This document shows positions 36,269-44,863 of a stretch of DNA of 64,000 nucleotides, piece by piece; the first letter of the stretch is position 1; the number at the start of each line of letters is the position of its first letter. Where the stretch lies: positions 62,001-126,000 of the forward strand of contig NZ_JAMOIM010000015.1 in NCBI RefSeq assembly GCF_026130545.1, given 5' to 3'. The position numbers were made by a program, and so were the translations under genes. The DNA comes from Lichenifustis flavocetrariae. Its GTDB lineage: Bacteria; Pseudomonadota; Alphaproteobacteria; Rhizobiales; Beijerinckiaceae. The notes below the pieces were generated by a model, which worked only from the letters and a program-made list of their open reading frames with translations, made no database searches and was not told where the DNA came from.

Positions 36269-36709
36269 TTACTCGCGGCAGAGGAACCGCTTGAACGCCT
36301 TGAGCGTCACCTCCGAAATATAGTGTTCGATGCCTTCCGCGTCTGTTTCCGCCGCATCCGTCGGAACGCCCAGGGCTTCCAGGACATCCACGACAAGGCG
36401 GTGTCGCGCTCGAACCCGCTCGGCCATCGCCATTCCGGCTTCGGTCAGGAACACTCCTCGATAGGGACGCGCGGTGACGAGGCCTTCCCGTTTCAGCCGC
36501 GCCAGTGATTTGTTCGCTGTGGGAAGGGTCACTCCGAGGCGTCGTGCAATGTCGGTCGTCCGGGCCTCCCCGTGCTCGCGGGTGAGATCGGCGATCAACT
36601 CGGCGTAATCCTCCAGAATGGCAGTCGAGCGGGCTGTCCGGGCCTGGCTGAAACGACGTGCCTGGGTCGGCTCGGCCTCTACGCAACGTCGATCCTCGGC
36701 TTTGTCCAT
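36269..36709 (-). CDS. mntR: Manganese-responsive DtxR-family repressor MntR
   Basis: Metal-dependent repressor, about 146 residues from ATG 36709 (GTG 36742 is another option). An N-terminal winged HTH (ARTTDIARRLGVTLPTANKSL) is followed by the dimerisation/metal domain. Expected Mn ligands are present: Asp and Glu in LEDYAELIADL (D-x-x-E), His in RARHRLVVDVL, and Glu-x2-Glu-His in AEGIEHYIS, matching the B. subtilis MntR pattern. There is no SH3-like C-terminal domain, as in MntR rather than DtxR. Divergent from mntH with an operator palindrome in the mntH promoter, which makes the role clear. Confidence 0.88.
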   Translation of the reverse strand: MDKAEDRRCVEAEPTQARRFSQARTARSTAILEDYAELIADLTREHGEARTTDIARRLGVTLPTANKSLARLKREGLVTARPYRGVFLTEAGMAMAERVRARHRLVVDVLEALGVPTDAAETDAEGIEHYISEVTLKAFKRFLCRE

Positions 36710-36838
36710 ATCGGCTGTCGCACAACTCGCGGCTTTTCGCACAGCGGGACCTAGCTTGAACCGGCCTTCGGCGCAATCGGCACGACATCTCGTTAGTTTC
36801 GCATCATCTAGTTAGATCCAAGCCACAGACTTATGCCA

Positions 36839-36867
36839 TTGACATGAAGTTAGCTTAGGCTAACTTA
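36839..36867 (+). promoter_or_regulatory. mntH promoter with MntR operator palindrome
   Basis: TTGACA at 36839-36844 is a good -35 box; an AACTTA/TAACTT-type -10 lies at 36861-36867 with 16-17 spacing. Between them 36847-36866 is a perfect inverted repeat AAGTTAGC-TTAG-GCTAACTT. The position overlapping the promoter and the adjacent mntR gene point to repression by Mn-loaded MntR. A weaker related palindrome, ATCT-AGTT-AGAT, is near 36816-36827 and might serve mntR. Confidence 0.72.
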
Positions 36868-36912
36868 AATGGAAATCGCTCTTATCCGGAGCTGCATGAT
36901 CGCGAGTCCGAG

Positions 36913-38277
36913 ATGTCACCTTTGCAAGAGGCTGCGCCCGTCCGCCCGGCTTGGCGGTTTTCCGGCCCGGAGACCGACGCACGACCGAGCCTGCCCGAGG
37001 TAAACGCCAGCATTCACGTCCCCACGGGAGGAAGCTGGGTCCATAAATTCCTGGCCTTCCTGGGGCCGGGCTACATGGTGTCGGTCGGCTACATGGACCC
37101 CGGCAATTGGGCCACCGATCTCGCCGGCGGCGCGCAATTCGGCTACACGCTGCTCTCCGTCATCATGATCTCCAACCTGATGGCAATCCTGCTGCAGGCG
37201 CTCTCGGCGCGCCTCGGCATCGCCACCGACCGCGACCTCGCGCAGGCATGCCGGGACCATTATCCCCGCTCGATCAACATCATGCTGTGGCTCGCCTGCG
37301 AGCTCGCGATCATCGCCTGCGATCTCGCCGAGGTGATCGGGACCGCGATCGCGTTGCAGCTCCTGTTCGGCATCCCGCTCGTCGGGGGTGCGCTTCTCTC
37401 GGCCCTCGATGCCTTTCTGCTGCTTCTCCTGATGAACAAGGGGTTCCGGTTTCTGGAAGCCTTCGTGATCGCGCTGCTTCTCGTGATCGCATCCTGCTTC
37501 GCGATCCAGATCGCCGCCGCGGCGCCGCCCGTCGCCGCGATGCTGGCCGGCTTTGTCCCGACCACCCGGATCCTCACCAATCCCGGGATGCTCTATGTCG
37601 CGATCGGCATCATCGGCGCCACCGTGATGCCGCATAACCTTTATCTTCACTCATCGATCGTGCAGACCCGCGCCTATGATCGGAACGACGCCGGTCGTCG
37701 CGAGGCGATCCGGTGGGCCACGACCGACAGCACCATCGCGTTGATGCTGGCGCTCTTCGTCAACGCCGCCATCCTGGTCGTGGCCGCCAAAGCATTCCAT
37801 GATACGGGCCATGCCGATGTGGCCGAGATCGGGCAGGCGTTCCGGCTCCTGTCGCCGCTGCTGGGCCTCGGCGTCGCCTCGACCCTGTTCGCTGTGGCCC
37901 TGCTGGCCTCGGGCATCAACTCGACCGTCACGGCGACGCTCGCGGGCCAGATCATCATGGAAGGCTTTTTGCGGCTGCGCATTCCCGATTGGGCGCGGCG
38001 GCTTCTGACACGGGGCCTTGCCGTCATTCCGGTCGTGGCCGTCACGGCGCTCTATGGTGAGAGAGGTACGGCGCAGCTTCTCGTGCTCAGCCAGGTCGTG
38101 CTTTCGATGCAATTGCCCTTCGCGGTCGTGCCGCTCGTCCAGTTCGTGTCGGACAAGGGCAAGATGGGGCGCTTCGTCATCCCGACCTGGGTGGCCGTCC
38201 TGTCGTGGACCGTCGCCGGCGTCATCCTGCTGCTGAACTTCAAGCTTCTGTACGACACGCTGACAGGCGCCGGTTAG
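36913..38277 (+). CDS. mntH: NRAMP-type Mn2+ transporter MntH
   Basis: Proton-coupled divalent metal importer, 454 residues with 11 hydrophobic segments. The metal-binding TM1 motif is [19 protein letters not shown] near residue 60 (D-P-G-N) and the TM6 motif is [18 protein letters not shown] near 235 (M-P-H). Both are canonical for NRAMP. The N-terminal 45 residues are polar. It is driven by a promoter carrying a likely MntR operator and is divergent from mntR, so Mn-replete cells should repress it. Confidence 0.95.
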   Translation: MSPLQEAAPVRPAWRFSGPETDARPSLPEVNASIHVPTGGSWVHKFLAFLGPGYMVSVGYMDPGNWATDLAGGAQFGYTLLSVIMISNLMAILLQALSARLGIATDRDLAQACRDHYPRSINIMLWLACELAIIACDLAEVIGTAIALQLLFGIPLVGGALLSALDAFLLLLLMNKGFRFLEAFVIALLLVIASCFAIQIAAAAPPVAAMLAGFVPTTRILTNPGMLYVAIGIIGATVMPHNLYLHSSIVQTRAYDRNDAGRREAIRWATTDSTIALMLALFVNAAILVVAAKAFHDTGHADVAEIGQAFRLLSPLLGLGVASTLFAVALLASGINSTVTATLAGQIIMEGFLRLRIPDWARRLLTRGLAVIPVVAVTALYGERGTAQLLVLSQVVLSMQLPFAVVPLVQFVSDKGKMGRFVIPTWVAVLSWTVAGVILLLNFKLLYDTLTGAG

Positions 38278-38462
38278 ATACGACAGGGTGCGGCGTCGCA
38301 GTCGTGCGCCGCCGCAGATCATGCCTTTTCACAGGCCGCAACATCCATAGGATCCCGAATCGGAATCCTCGGCAAACGTAAGCGTGAAGCTGCGACCGAG
38401 GACGAATCACGCCTTTGAGACAGCGCCCTCGATTCACGGTTGCGGGTTGATTGGGTGAGGCG

Positions 38463-39023
38463 TTACTTCGGCAGCAGCACGCTGTCGATCACGTGCACGA
38501 CGCCGTTCGATTGATAGACGTCGGGAATTTCCACAATGGCCCCGCCGCCCTTCGCATCGATGAGGGCGACCTTCTCCCCATCCATTTTGGCCGTGAGGGT
38601 CTCGCCCTCAACGGTCTTCATATTGTAGCTTCCGCCGCCTGCCTTGATCTCCTTAACGATTTCCTCCGCGTCGATCTTCCCTGGCACGACGTGATAGGTC
38701 AGGATTTTCGTGAGATCCGCCTTCATCTCGGGCTTCATCAGGGCCTCGACCGTCGCCTTGGGAAGCTTGGCGAAAGCCGCGTTGGTGGGGGCGAATACCG
38801 TGAAGGGGCCGGGCCCGGACAGGGTCTCGACGAGGCCGGCCTGCTTGACGGCCGCGACCAGCGTGGTGAGTGTGCTGGCTTGGGACGCGTTCTCGACGAT
38901 GGTCTTGCTGGCCATCATGGGAGCGCCGCCAACCATGGGGTCGGCCGCGTAGGCGACAGACGCGGTGCCGGCCGCAACGGCCACCGCGAACGTCAGGGTG
39001 CGCAGGCCTTTGATCTTGAGCAT
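38463..39023 (-). CDS. Secreted fasciclin (FAS1) domain protein
   Basis: A 186-residue exported protein with signal peptide LRTLTFAVAVAAGTASVAYAA, then one FAS1 domain with the H1 box TVFAPTNAAFAKLPKATVEAL near residue 75 and the H2 box NGVVHVIDSVLLP at the C-terminus, with YHVVPGKID between. FAS1 proteins take part in adhesion or matrix interaction; in bacteria the function is mostly unknown. It is a single gene. The gap 38278-38462 after mntH holds only a weak GC hairpin and no gene; 39024-39272 shows nothing supportable. Confidence 0.9.
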   Translation of the reverse strand: MLKIKGLRTLTFAVAVAAGTASVAYAADPMVGGAPMMASKTIVENASQASTLTTLVAAVKQAGLVETLSGPGPFTVFAPTNAAFAKLPKATVEALMKPEMKADLTKILTYHVVPGKIDAEEIVKEIKAGGGSYNMKTVEGETLTAKMDGEKVALIDAKGGGAIVEIPDVYQSNGVVHVIDSVLLPK

Positions 39024-39272
39024 TCAATCTCTCCAGTTCCACGCCGGGGTCGGTGTAATGCCGCCCATGGCGTGGGATCGGAGCTACGAAGGCGAAGGAA
39101 CGGGGTTTCGTAGTGTGGGCAAATCGTAATGTTCGACATAGGTCTGCCGATGCGGCCGCAAGTCGATCCTGGTGCGCGACAATGTCGTGCGTGTTTCAAC
39201 GCAATCTTGCCAGCACGAACAACAGGGGAGAGTGGTCCATCGCGCAATGGACACGCAAGGGCGCTCAGAAGT

Positions 39273-40022
39273 CTAAAATGCTGGCGCCACGCCCCATGAG
39301 ATGAGGATCTGGTCGATCCAGGCTTTTTGAGGCCCAAGCCACAACGCCTGGGTCAGGTCCCCGCACTGTCGTCCCGCGCGGCCGGCTGACCAGAGCACGA
39401 GGGCGGTGACCGTGGTGCTGCCCTCCGCCATCACCGGCGCTCCGGAATCTCCTGTGCAGGCGCCGGACCCATGCCGAGCTGAGTCCTCGGCCCAGAGAAG
39501 CACGCCGGAGAGCGGCGCCCGCGCCTGCAGGGTCGTGCGTCGCGGGCGACCGGACGAGCTGCCGTCACCCTCGCGGGTCACGCCGTAACCCGTCATGGTG
39601 AAGGGAAGGCCTGGCTTTACGCCGTCCGTGGCGCTAAGGCGCATGGGCGTGAATCGGTCGGGCAGGGGGGCCGACAAGCGGATTATGGCAAGGTCGATCG
39701 AGCGTTCCCGCGTTCTGATCGCATCGGGGCGATAGTCCGGGTGGCGCGCCACGGCCTCGACCGGGAGCAGAACTGGGTTCTGGCCGGGGCCAGGATAATG
39801 CACCCGGAGGTCGGCTCCTTCGGGCACGCAATGCGCGGCTGTCATGATCACATCAGGGGCGATCACTACGCCCGTGCAGAAGCCAGCGGTTCGCCCTGAA
39901 TGGTTCAAAACCATGACGATGCCGGCGGCTTCGCCTGATGCCTCGCTCGAGGGACCGACGATGGCCTCGGCGCGGCCGGTTCCCAGGACGACGAGCAGGG
40001 CTGCGGCTGCGGCTGCGATCAT
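39273..40022 (-). CDS. Trypsin-like serine protease, exported
   Basis: About 249 residues from ATG 40022. The signal peptide MIAAAAAALLVVLGTGRAEA is followed at once by IVGPSSEASGEAAG, that is, a chymotrypsin-type Ile-Val-Gly N-terminus. The triad is present: His in IMTAAHCVPEG, Asp in RSIDLAIIRLSAPL, Ser in CTGDSGAPVM, and the salt-bridge Asp just before that Ser. Cys residues (FCTG...AHC, GACTG, RQC) can form the usual disulfides. No propeptide is visible, so signal peptidase cleavage could directly yield the active N-terminus. The frame extends to 40157, but that part is not signal-like. Confidence 0.88.
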   Translation of the reverse strand: MIAAAAAALLVVLGTGRAEAIVGPSSEASGEAAGIVMVLNHSGRTAGFCTGVVIAPDVIMTAAHCVPEGADLRVHYPGPGQNPVLLPVEAVARHPDYRPDAIRTRERSIDLAIIRLSAPLPDRFTPMRLSATDGVKPGLPFTMTGYGVTREGDGSSSGRPRRTTLQARAPLSGVLLWAEDSARHGSGACTGDSGAPVMAEGSTTVTALVLWSAGRAGRQCGDLTQALWLGPQKAWIDQILISWGVAPAF

Positions 40023-40208
40023 CTGCAGTCGGGCCGCGCTATCAACGCTGCGTGGAATCTGTTGTCTGTTGCGCAACAAATTCAGCCTCTTAACACTTCC
40101 AAGACGTCCGACGAGATGCGTCTTCGCTGGGATGACGTCACAGTTCCGGGCGTGCAAAAGATGTCTGACCCTTGTCTCATCGCATGGACGCAGCGGCTCC
40201 TACCGTGC

Positions 40209-42488
40209 TCACGAATGCGGCTGTGCTTCCACGGCCGCCAAAGCCGTGACATTGACGATGCCGCGGGCCGTCACCGAGGGTGTCAGGATATGGGCCGGCC
40301 GGCTTGGCCCGATCAGGATGGGCCCGACCGGGAGCGCGTCGGCCACCACCTTGACGAGCTGGAAGGCGATGTTGGCGGCGTCGAGATTGGGCATGATCAG
40401 CACATTGGCCTCGCCCTTCAGGGTCGAGGCGGGGTTCACCTTGTCGCGGATCATCTGCAGCAGCGCCGTATCGGCCTGCATCTCGCCATCGATCTCGAAA
40501 TCGGGCGAGCGGGCGCGCACGAGCGCCAGGGCCTGCTGCATCTTGACGACCGATTTCGAATCCATGGCGCCGAAATCTGAATGGGACAGAAGCGCGATCC
40601 GGGGCTCGATTCCGAAGCGCCGCACATGGGTGGCGCAGGCCATGGCGATATCGGCGATCTCCTCCGCCGTGGGTTCCTCGATCACATGGGTGTCGGCTAG
40701 GAAATAGGCGCCCTTGGTGGTGATCAGCAGGCTGACCGCCGCCATCCGCTGCGCGCCCGGCGCGAGGCCCAGGATGCTTTCGATGTGCCGGAGGTTTGAA
40801 CGAAACCGGCCTTCGAGGCCGCAGATCATCGCATCCGCATCGTCGCGCCGCACCGCCAGCGCGGCAATGACGGTGGCGTTGGTGCGCACGAGCGTGCGGG
40901 CGGCGTCCGGCGTGATGCCTTTGCGTCCGGCGGCCGCGAGATACTCGGCCACGTAATCCCGATAGCGCGGATCGTCCTCGGGGTTGATGAGCTCGAAGTC
41001 GCGGCCGGGTGCGATCGACAGTCCGAACCGCTTGATGCGGGTCTCAATCACCGAAGGCCGCCCGACCAGGATCGGATGGGCGAGCTTCTCCTCGATTACG
41101 GCCTGCACGGCACGCAACACGCGCTCGTCCTCGCCCTCGGCATAGATCACGCGCTTCGGATTGGCTTTGGCGGCTGTGAAGACGGGCTTCATGATGAAGC
41201 CCGAGCGGAACACGAAGCGGTCGAGCGATTCCGCGTAAGCCCGCAGATCCGCGACCGGCTTGCGGGCCACGCCGCTGTCGATGGCGGCCTTGGCGACCGC
41301 CGGGGCGATGCGCAGGATCAGGCGGGGATCGAAGGGGCTCGGGATCAGCGATTCAGGCCCGAAGGGCCGAGCCTCGCCACCATAGGCCCGCGCCACGACA
41401 TCGGAAGGCGTTTCCCGCGCCAGCGCCGCGATGGCTTTCACCGCCGCCGCCTTCATCTCCTCGTTGATTGTCGAGGCTTGGACGTCGAGCGCGCCGCGGA
41501 AGATGTAGGGGAAGCACAGGACGTTGTTGACCTGGTTCGGAAAGTCCGACCGGCCGGTGCAGATGAGGGCGTCGGGCCGCGCCTTGCGGGCAAGGTCGGG
41601 CATGATCTCCGGCGTCGGGTTCGCGAGCGCCATGATCAGCGGGCTGGGCGCCATGCGGGCCAGCATCTCGGGCTTCAGCACGCCGCCGGCCGACAGCCCG
41701 ATGAAGACGTCGGCGCCCTCGATCACCTCCGCGAGCGTGCGCTTGTCGGTGGGTTGCGCATAGGGCGCCTTCCAGCGGTCCATCAGGGCCGTCCGGCCCT
41801 CGTAGACCACGCCCTCGATGTCGGTGATCCAGATGTTTTCCCGCCTGACCCCGAGCGTCACGAGCAGGTTCAGCGTCGCCAGCGCCGCAGCGCCCGCCCC
41901 GGAGGTCACGACCTTGATGGCCTCGATGGTCTTGCCGGCGAATTCGAGCGCATTGACGACGGCGGCCGCCACGATGATGGCCGTACCGTGCTGGTCGTCG
42001 TGGAAGACCGGGATGCCCATACGGGCCTTCAGCCGATCCTCGACATCAAAACACTCGGGTGCCTTGATGTCTTCAAGGTTGATGCCGCCGAAGGTGGGCT
42101 CGAGGGCGGCCACGACATCGACCAGCCGGTCGACGTCGTTTTCGGCCACTTCGATGTCGAACACGTCGATGCCGGCGAATTTCTTGAACAGGACCGCCTT
42201 GCCCTCCATCACGGGTTTGGAGGCGAGGGGCCCGATATTGCCGAGCCCAAGCACTGCCGTACCGTTCGTCACGACCGCCACGAGGTTCTGACGCGACGTG
42301 AGCGTCGCGGCTTCGGCCGGGTCGTCGAAGATGGCCGTGCACGCGATCGCCACACCCGGCGTATAGGCGAGCGCGAGGTCGCGCTGGTTGCCGAGGGGCT
42401 TCGTCGGCTGGATCTCGATTTTTCCGGGACGCGGGTTGCGGTGATAGAACAGCGCACCCGTGCGCAGGTCGTCCGAGATATCCGCCAT
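40209..42488 (-). CDS. maeB: NADP-dependent malic enzyme with phosphotransacetylase-like domain (MaeB)
   Basis: Large malic enzyme that decarboxylates malate to pyruvate with NADP+, about 759 residues from ATG 42488 (GGAGAC seven bases upstream). The N-terminal malic part (1 to about 430) has [54 protein letters not shown] and [14 protein letters not shown] for cofactor binding. The C-terminal 330 residues match phosphotransacetylase ([31 protein letters not shown]) but are probably regulatory, as in other MaeB proteins. A long upstream extension of the frame is not part of the gene. It supplies NADPH and pyruvate during growth on C2/C4 compounds. Confidence 0.94.
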   Translation of the reverse strand: MADISDDLRTGALFYHRNPRPGKIEIQPTKPLGNQRDLALAYTPGVAIACTAIFDDPAEAATLTSRQNLVAVVTNGTAVLGLGNIGPLASKPVMEGKAVLFKKFAGIDVFDIEVAENDVDRLVDVVAALEPTFGGINLEDIKAPECFDVEDRLKARMGIPVFHDDQHGTAIIVAAAVVNALEFAGKTIEAIKVVTSGAGAAALATLNLLVTLGVRRENIWITDIEGVVYEGRTALMDRWKAPYAQPTDKRTLAEVIEGADVFIGLSAGGVLKPEMLARMAPSPLIMALANPTPEIMPDLARKARPDALICTGRSDFPNQVNNVLCFPYIFRGALDVQASTINEEMKAAAVKAIAALARETPSDVVARAYGGEARPFGPESLIPSPFDPRLILRIAPAVAKAAIDSGVARKPVADLRAYAESLDRFVFRSGFIMKPVFTAAKANPKRVIYAEGEDERVLRAVQAVIEEKLAHPILVGRPSVIETRIKRFGLSIAPGRDFELINPEDDPRYRDYVAEYLAAAGRKGITPDAARTLVRTNATVIAALAVRRDDADAMICGLEGRFRSNLRHIESILGLAPGAQRMAAVSLLITTKGAYFLADTHVIEEPTAEEIADIAMACATHVRRFGIEPRIALLSHSDFGAMDSKSVVKMQQALALVRARSPDFEIDGEMQADTALLQMIRDKVNPASTLKGEANVLIMPNLDAANIAFQLVKVVADALPVGPILIGPSRPAHILTPSVTARGIVNVTALAAVEAQPHS

Positions 42489-42902
42489 GCGCTTGTCTCC
42501 TGTGGATCGTCCGGCTGGCTTGTGGCCACTGGACCCTACGGAGAGCAAGCGTTTTTTCGCGTACCAGGCCATGAGACCAGCGGCCCTTTCAAGGTCGATG
42601 TCAGCGCTCCCGGCGATGGGCGAGGCGTTGACCGTCGCTGCCAGGCGAGAATTGCCACACCGTGCGAAGCACGAGCGCCTTGGGCGTGCTTCATAGTCTC
42701 GGTCGACGGATTGTCGTGACCGATGACACCGCGGGTTATGAGAGCGGGTTTGACGCCGCTCAGCGACCGCTCCATAGGGGATGAAGATCGCAGCCCTGAG
42801 GCTGACGCGATGCGGTTTTCTTTTTAGAATGACACTGATATTCACTTTGTGCCGTACAGCACGCTTGGACGGTGTTTCGTAAAGCTTGTTTTGAGTGACG
42901 TG
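42489..42902. other. Intergenic region between maeB and the Fur-type regulator
   Basis: A 414-base divergent gap. It holds an 8-bp inverted repeat GAAGCACG / CGTGCTTC at 42666-42692 with an 11-base centre, and an AT-rich stretch near 42820-42850 (TTTTCTTTTTAGAATG...ATATTCA) that could hold the promoter or a metal-regulator half-site for the downstream gene. No -35/-10 pair is convincing. The open frames across it are extensions of the neighbours and are not supported as genes. Confidence 0.4.
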
Positions 42903-43328
42903 ATGGAGCCTGGCGCCGGGCGGCCGAAGCTGCCGAAGAATTACCGCTTGATCTACGGCGTCCTCTGCGCGCAGGCCGAAGGGCATCATGCTGCCGCGAG
43001 TGAAATCCACGCGGCGGCGCGGCAGTTGCAACCGGGGATCGGTTATTCCACTGTCTATCGCGCGCTTGACCGGCTGCGCGATCTCGGCCTCGTGCTTGAA
43101 GTGAGACTGCCGGGCAGTGCCTCGGCGCTCTACGAGCCGGCGCGACCCGGACACGCGCATTTCCATTGCGTGGAATGCGGCTGCGTCGAGGATGTGGATT
43201 ATAGTCTGCCCGTAACCGATCTCTCGGCGTTGGCGCAGCGGTATCGGATCGAGATCGACAGCGTGGTCACGACCTTCAACGGCTTCTGCGACCGATGCCG
43301 CTCGGGGAGGACCGAGGGCAGCGCCTGA
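42903..43328 (+). CDS. Fur-family transcriptional regulator
   Basis: Metal-dependent regulator, about 141 residues from ATG 42903 (GTG 42849 would add 18). It begins with the winged-helix part (KNYRLIYGVLCAQAEGHHAAASEIH, then GYSTVYRALDRLRDLGLVLEV). The hinge/regulatory site is PGHAHFHCVECGCVEDVD, which carries the His cluster and the first Zn CxxC; the second is FCDRCRS near the end. The intact two-CxxC structural zinc site is like that of Fur/PerR/Zur rather than Irr. Which metal or peroxide it senses cannot be told. It stands alone, divergent from maeB. Confidence 0.85.
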   Translation: MEPGAGRPKLPKNYRLIYGVLCAQAEGHHAAASEIHAAARQLQPGIGYSTVYRALDRLRDLGLVLEVRLPGSASALYEPARPGHAHFHCVECGCVEDVDYSLPVTDLSALAQRYRIEIDSVVTTFNGFCDRCRSGRTEGSA

Positions 43329-43360
43329 GCGGGCCCGTCACGTCCATAAGGCTTTGACCG

Positions 43361-43999
43361 CTATACTTCGACCGAATATCGCGATCGGGTGCCGATGCCC
43401 CGTCGGGCGGCGCCTCTTTGACGTGCGAGGACCCGTCGGCCGAAACCGGCGAGGCCCAGCATCGCGAGAGCGCTGCCGTACAGGGAGATGGCCGGGGGCA
43501 GTGGAACCGCAGACACGCCCGTGGGGTCGGAATCGGGGTCTACGAAGGGGGGCTCGCTCGGGGTGCCGACACTCGACGGTGCGGCGCTGGAATAGAAGCT
43601 GGTATTCGATCCACCGATACTCAAAGTGACGTTGTCGGACAGCATCGAAGTCGGGGCCGTATCGATGTTGAAATAGAGTGACGACCCGTCATCGGCAGTG
43701 CCCGAAAACACGATCCCGATCGAGGTCCAGAATGCGATGTCCGCGGGCGGCTCCTCGGGTGCCGTGTCGAGCGCCAGAGCAAAGCCGGAAAAGCTGTTGC
43801 TGTATCCGTCGATCTGAAACGACCCGGAGCCGCTCATCAGATCCGCATCGTAGAGCAACGACCCGGTCAATGTCGTGTGCGCACCGGAGGAATCGAAGAG
43901 CGGAGCGTCGAGTGTCAGGGTGATGGGAGCCGCTTCCGCCGACACGCCGAAATGGCACAGGAAAAGAAGAGCGAGAAGGCCGGTCGGCATTTTGGTCAT
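43361..43999 (-). CDS. Secreted protein with VPLPA-CTERM-like sorting tail
   Basis: About 212 residues from ATG 43999. A signal peptide (MPTGLLALLFLCHFGVSAEA) leads to a beta-rich low-complexity Ser/Gly/Thr domain with ITLTLDAPLFDSSG and SGSGSFQIDGYSNSFSGFAL. The C-terminus has the three-part sorting signal: a VPLPPA motif, a hydrophobic helix (ISLYGSALAMLGLAGFG) and a basic tail (RRVLARQRGAARR). It resembles the VPLPA/PEP-CTERM systems processed by exosortases; no exosortase lies in this window. It is divergent from a phospholipase A2-like gene. Start is not firm: TTG 44050 is in frame but not signal-like. Confidence 0.78.
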   Translation of the reverse strand: MTKMPTGLLALLFLCHFGVSAEAAPITLTLDAPLFDSSGAHTTLTGSLLYDADLMSGSGSFQIDGYSNSFSGFALALDTAPEEPPADIAFWTSIGIVFSGTADDGSSLYFNIDTAPTSMLSDNVTLSIGGSNTSFYSSAAPSSVGTPSEPPFVDPDSDPTGVSAVPLPPAISLYGSALAMLGLAGFGRRVLARQRGAARRGIGTRSRYSVEV

Positions 44000-44112
44000 A
44001 GGGGAGATCCTGGTGATATGCCGTAAGGAGACCAGGAAAATCCTATTCAAATGCCGATAAATACAGTTGACGAATTCTATTCCTCTATTTCGAGCGGCGG
44101 CAAAAAATATTT

Positions 44113-44131
44113 AGGTAAATGGAATTTACCT
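44113..44131. promoter_or_regulatory. Perfect palindrome in the CTERM/PLA2-like divergent region
   Basis: AGGTAAAT-GGA-ATTTACCT, 8-bp perfect arms with a 3-base centre, in an AT-rich part of the 284-base divergent region (44000-44283). It lies 114 bases from one start and 153 from the other. It is a likely operator or a stem-loop; no T-run follows. Confidence 0.5.
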
Positions 44132-44283
44132 CGCGATCTCGGCCGCGTAAGCTTTGGATCTATTCCGCCAAAAAAGTCGCTGTGCCGGCGTGTGTCGACC
44201 GCTTAGGGTTCGGCAAGGAACCTGTTCCTGCACCGCAGCATTACTCCGCGAAATGCAGTGAGGCAGCCTTTGGGGAACTGGAA

Positions 44284-44643
44284 ATGCTAAAATGGATCGG
44301 GATCTGGTGTGTGGCCGGGCTGATCGGAGTGTCTTCGGGCGCATCAGCTCAGGAGGATCCGGCGGACGCCGACGCGGCGCCCCGTGTCAATGGCGTTTTT
44401 CACGGAAACTACTGTGGTATCGGCGACAACGGCCCAGGCTTGCCGCCGACCGATGCGCTTGATGCGGCCTGTATGCACCACGATGCCTGCACGCCTTCGG
44501 GTGGACTACCGACCTGCGGGTGCAATGCCCGCTTTCAACGAGAAATCCATCAGGTCGCAACAAGCCCGCGTGAGCCGGAAGACCTGCGTCTCCTGGCTCG
44601 CACCATGGAGGCAAGCATTCCGCTCATCCTCTGTCGACATTGA
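44284..44643 (+). CDS. Phospholipase A2-like secreted protein
   Basis: About 119 residues from ATG 44284 with GGGGA seven bases upstream. Signal peptide MLKWIGIWCVAGLIGVSSGASA is followed by a short acidic linker and a compact Cys-rich domain. The motif NYCGIGDNGPGLPPTDALDA matches the PLA2 calcium loop (Y-C-G-x-G), and AACMHHDACTPSGG matches the active-site helix C-x-x-H-D-x-C. CGCNARFQ and a final LILCRH supply further Cys. The His-Asp dyad is intact. I infer a small Ca2+-dependent lipase-like enzyme acting outside the cytoplasm. The frame is open from 44119, but the signal peptide fixes the start. It is divergent from the VPLPA-CTERM-like gene. Confidence 0.78.
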   Translation: MLKWIGIWCVAGLIGVSSGASAQEDPADADAAPRVNGVFHGNYCGIGDNGPGLPPTDALDAACMHHDACTPSGGLPTCGCNARFQREIHQVATSPREPEDLRLLARTMEASIPLILCRH

Positions 44644-44863
44644 GAGCGCAAGAGTCGGTGCAAATCTGGGTCCTTCATCAGAACTCTCGATTTGAGACAC
44701 TCGGTTCGGCATAAGCCTTGATGGTCGGGTGCCGTGTCCCGTGTTGACTTGCCGCGGTGACACCAGGGGCCGGATGTGAACCCGTCCGGCCCCTGTCCTC
44801 GCGGAGATCTCGGAGCCCCGGGTGCAGCCGCGATATCGCGGATTTTTCTTCAGGAACGCCGCC

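Noticed and set aside
36200-36290. Small ORF starting ATGATGGATTG before mntR end
   Set aside because: It has a fair ribosome-binding site but only about 27 codons, and it overlaps the mntR 3' end.
38289-38316. Terminator after mntH
   Set aside because: A 7-bp TGCGGCG / CGCCGCA repeat exists but with a 14-base centre and no adjacent T-run, so it is too weak.
41076-42719. 547-codon antisense frame opposite maeB
   Set aside because: Shadow of MaeB, which has complete catalytic motifs.
42810-42860. Irr/Fur box upstream of the Fur-family gene
   Set aside because: TTTAGAATGACAC shares half of a TTTAGAA-N3-TTCTAAA type motif; the second half is missing.
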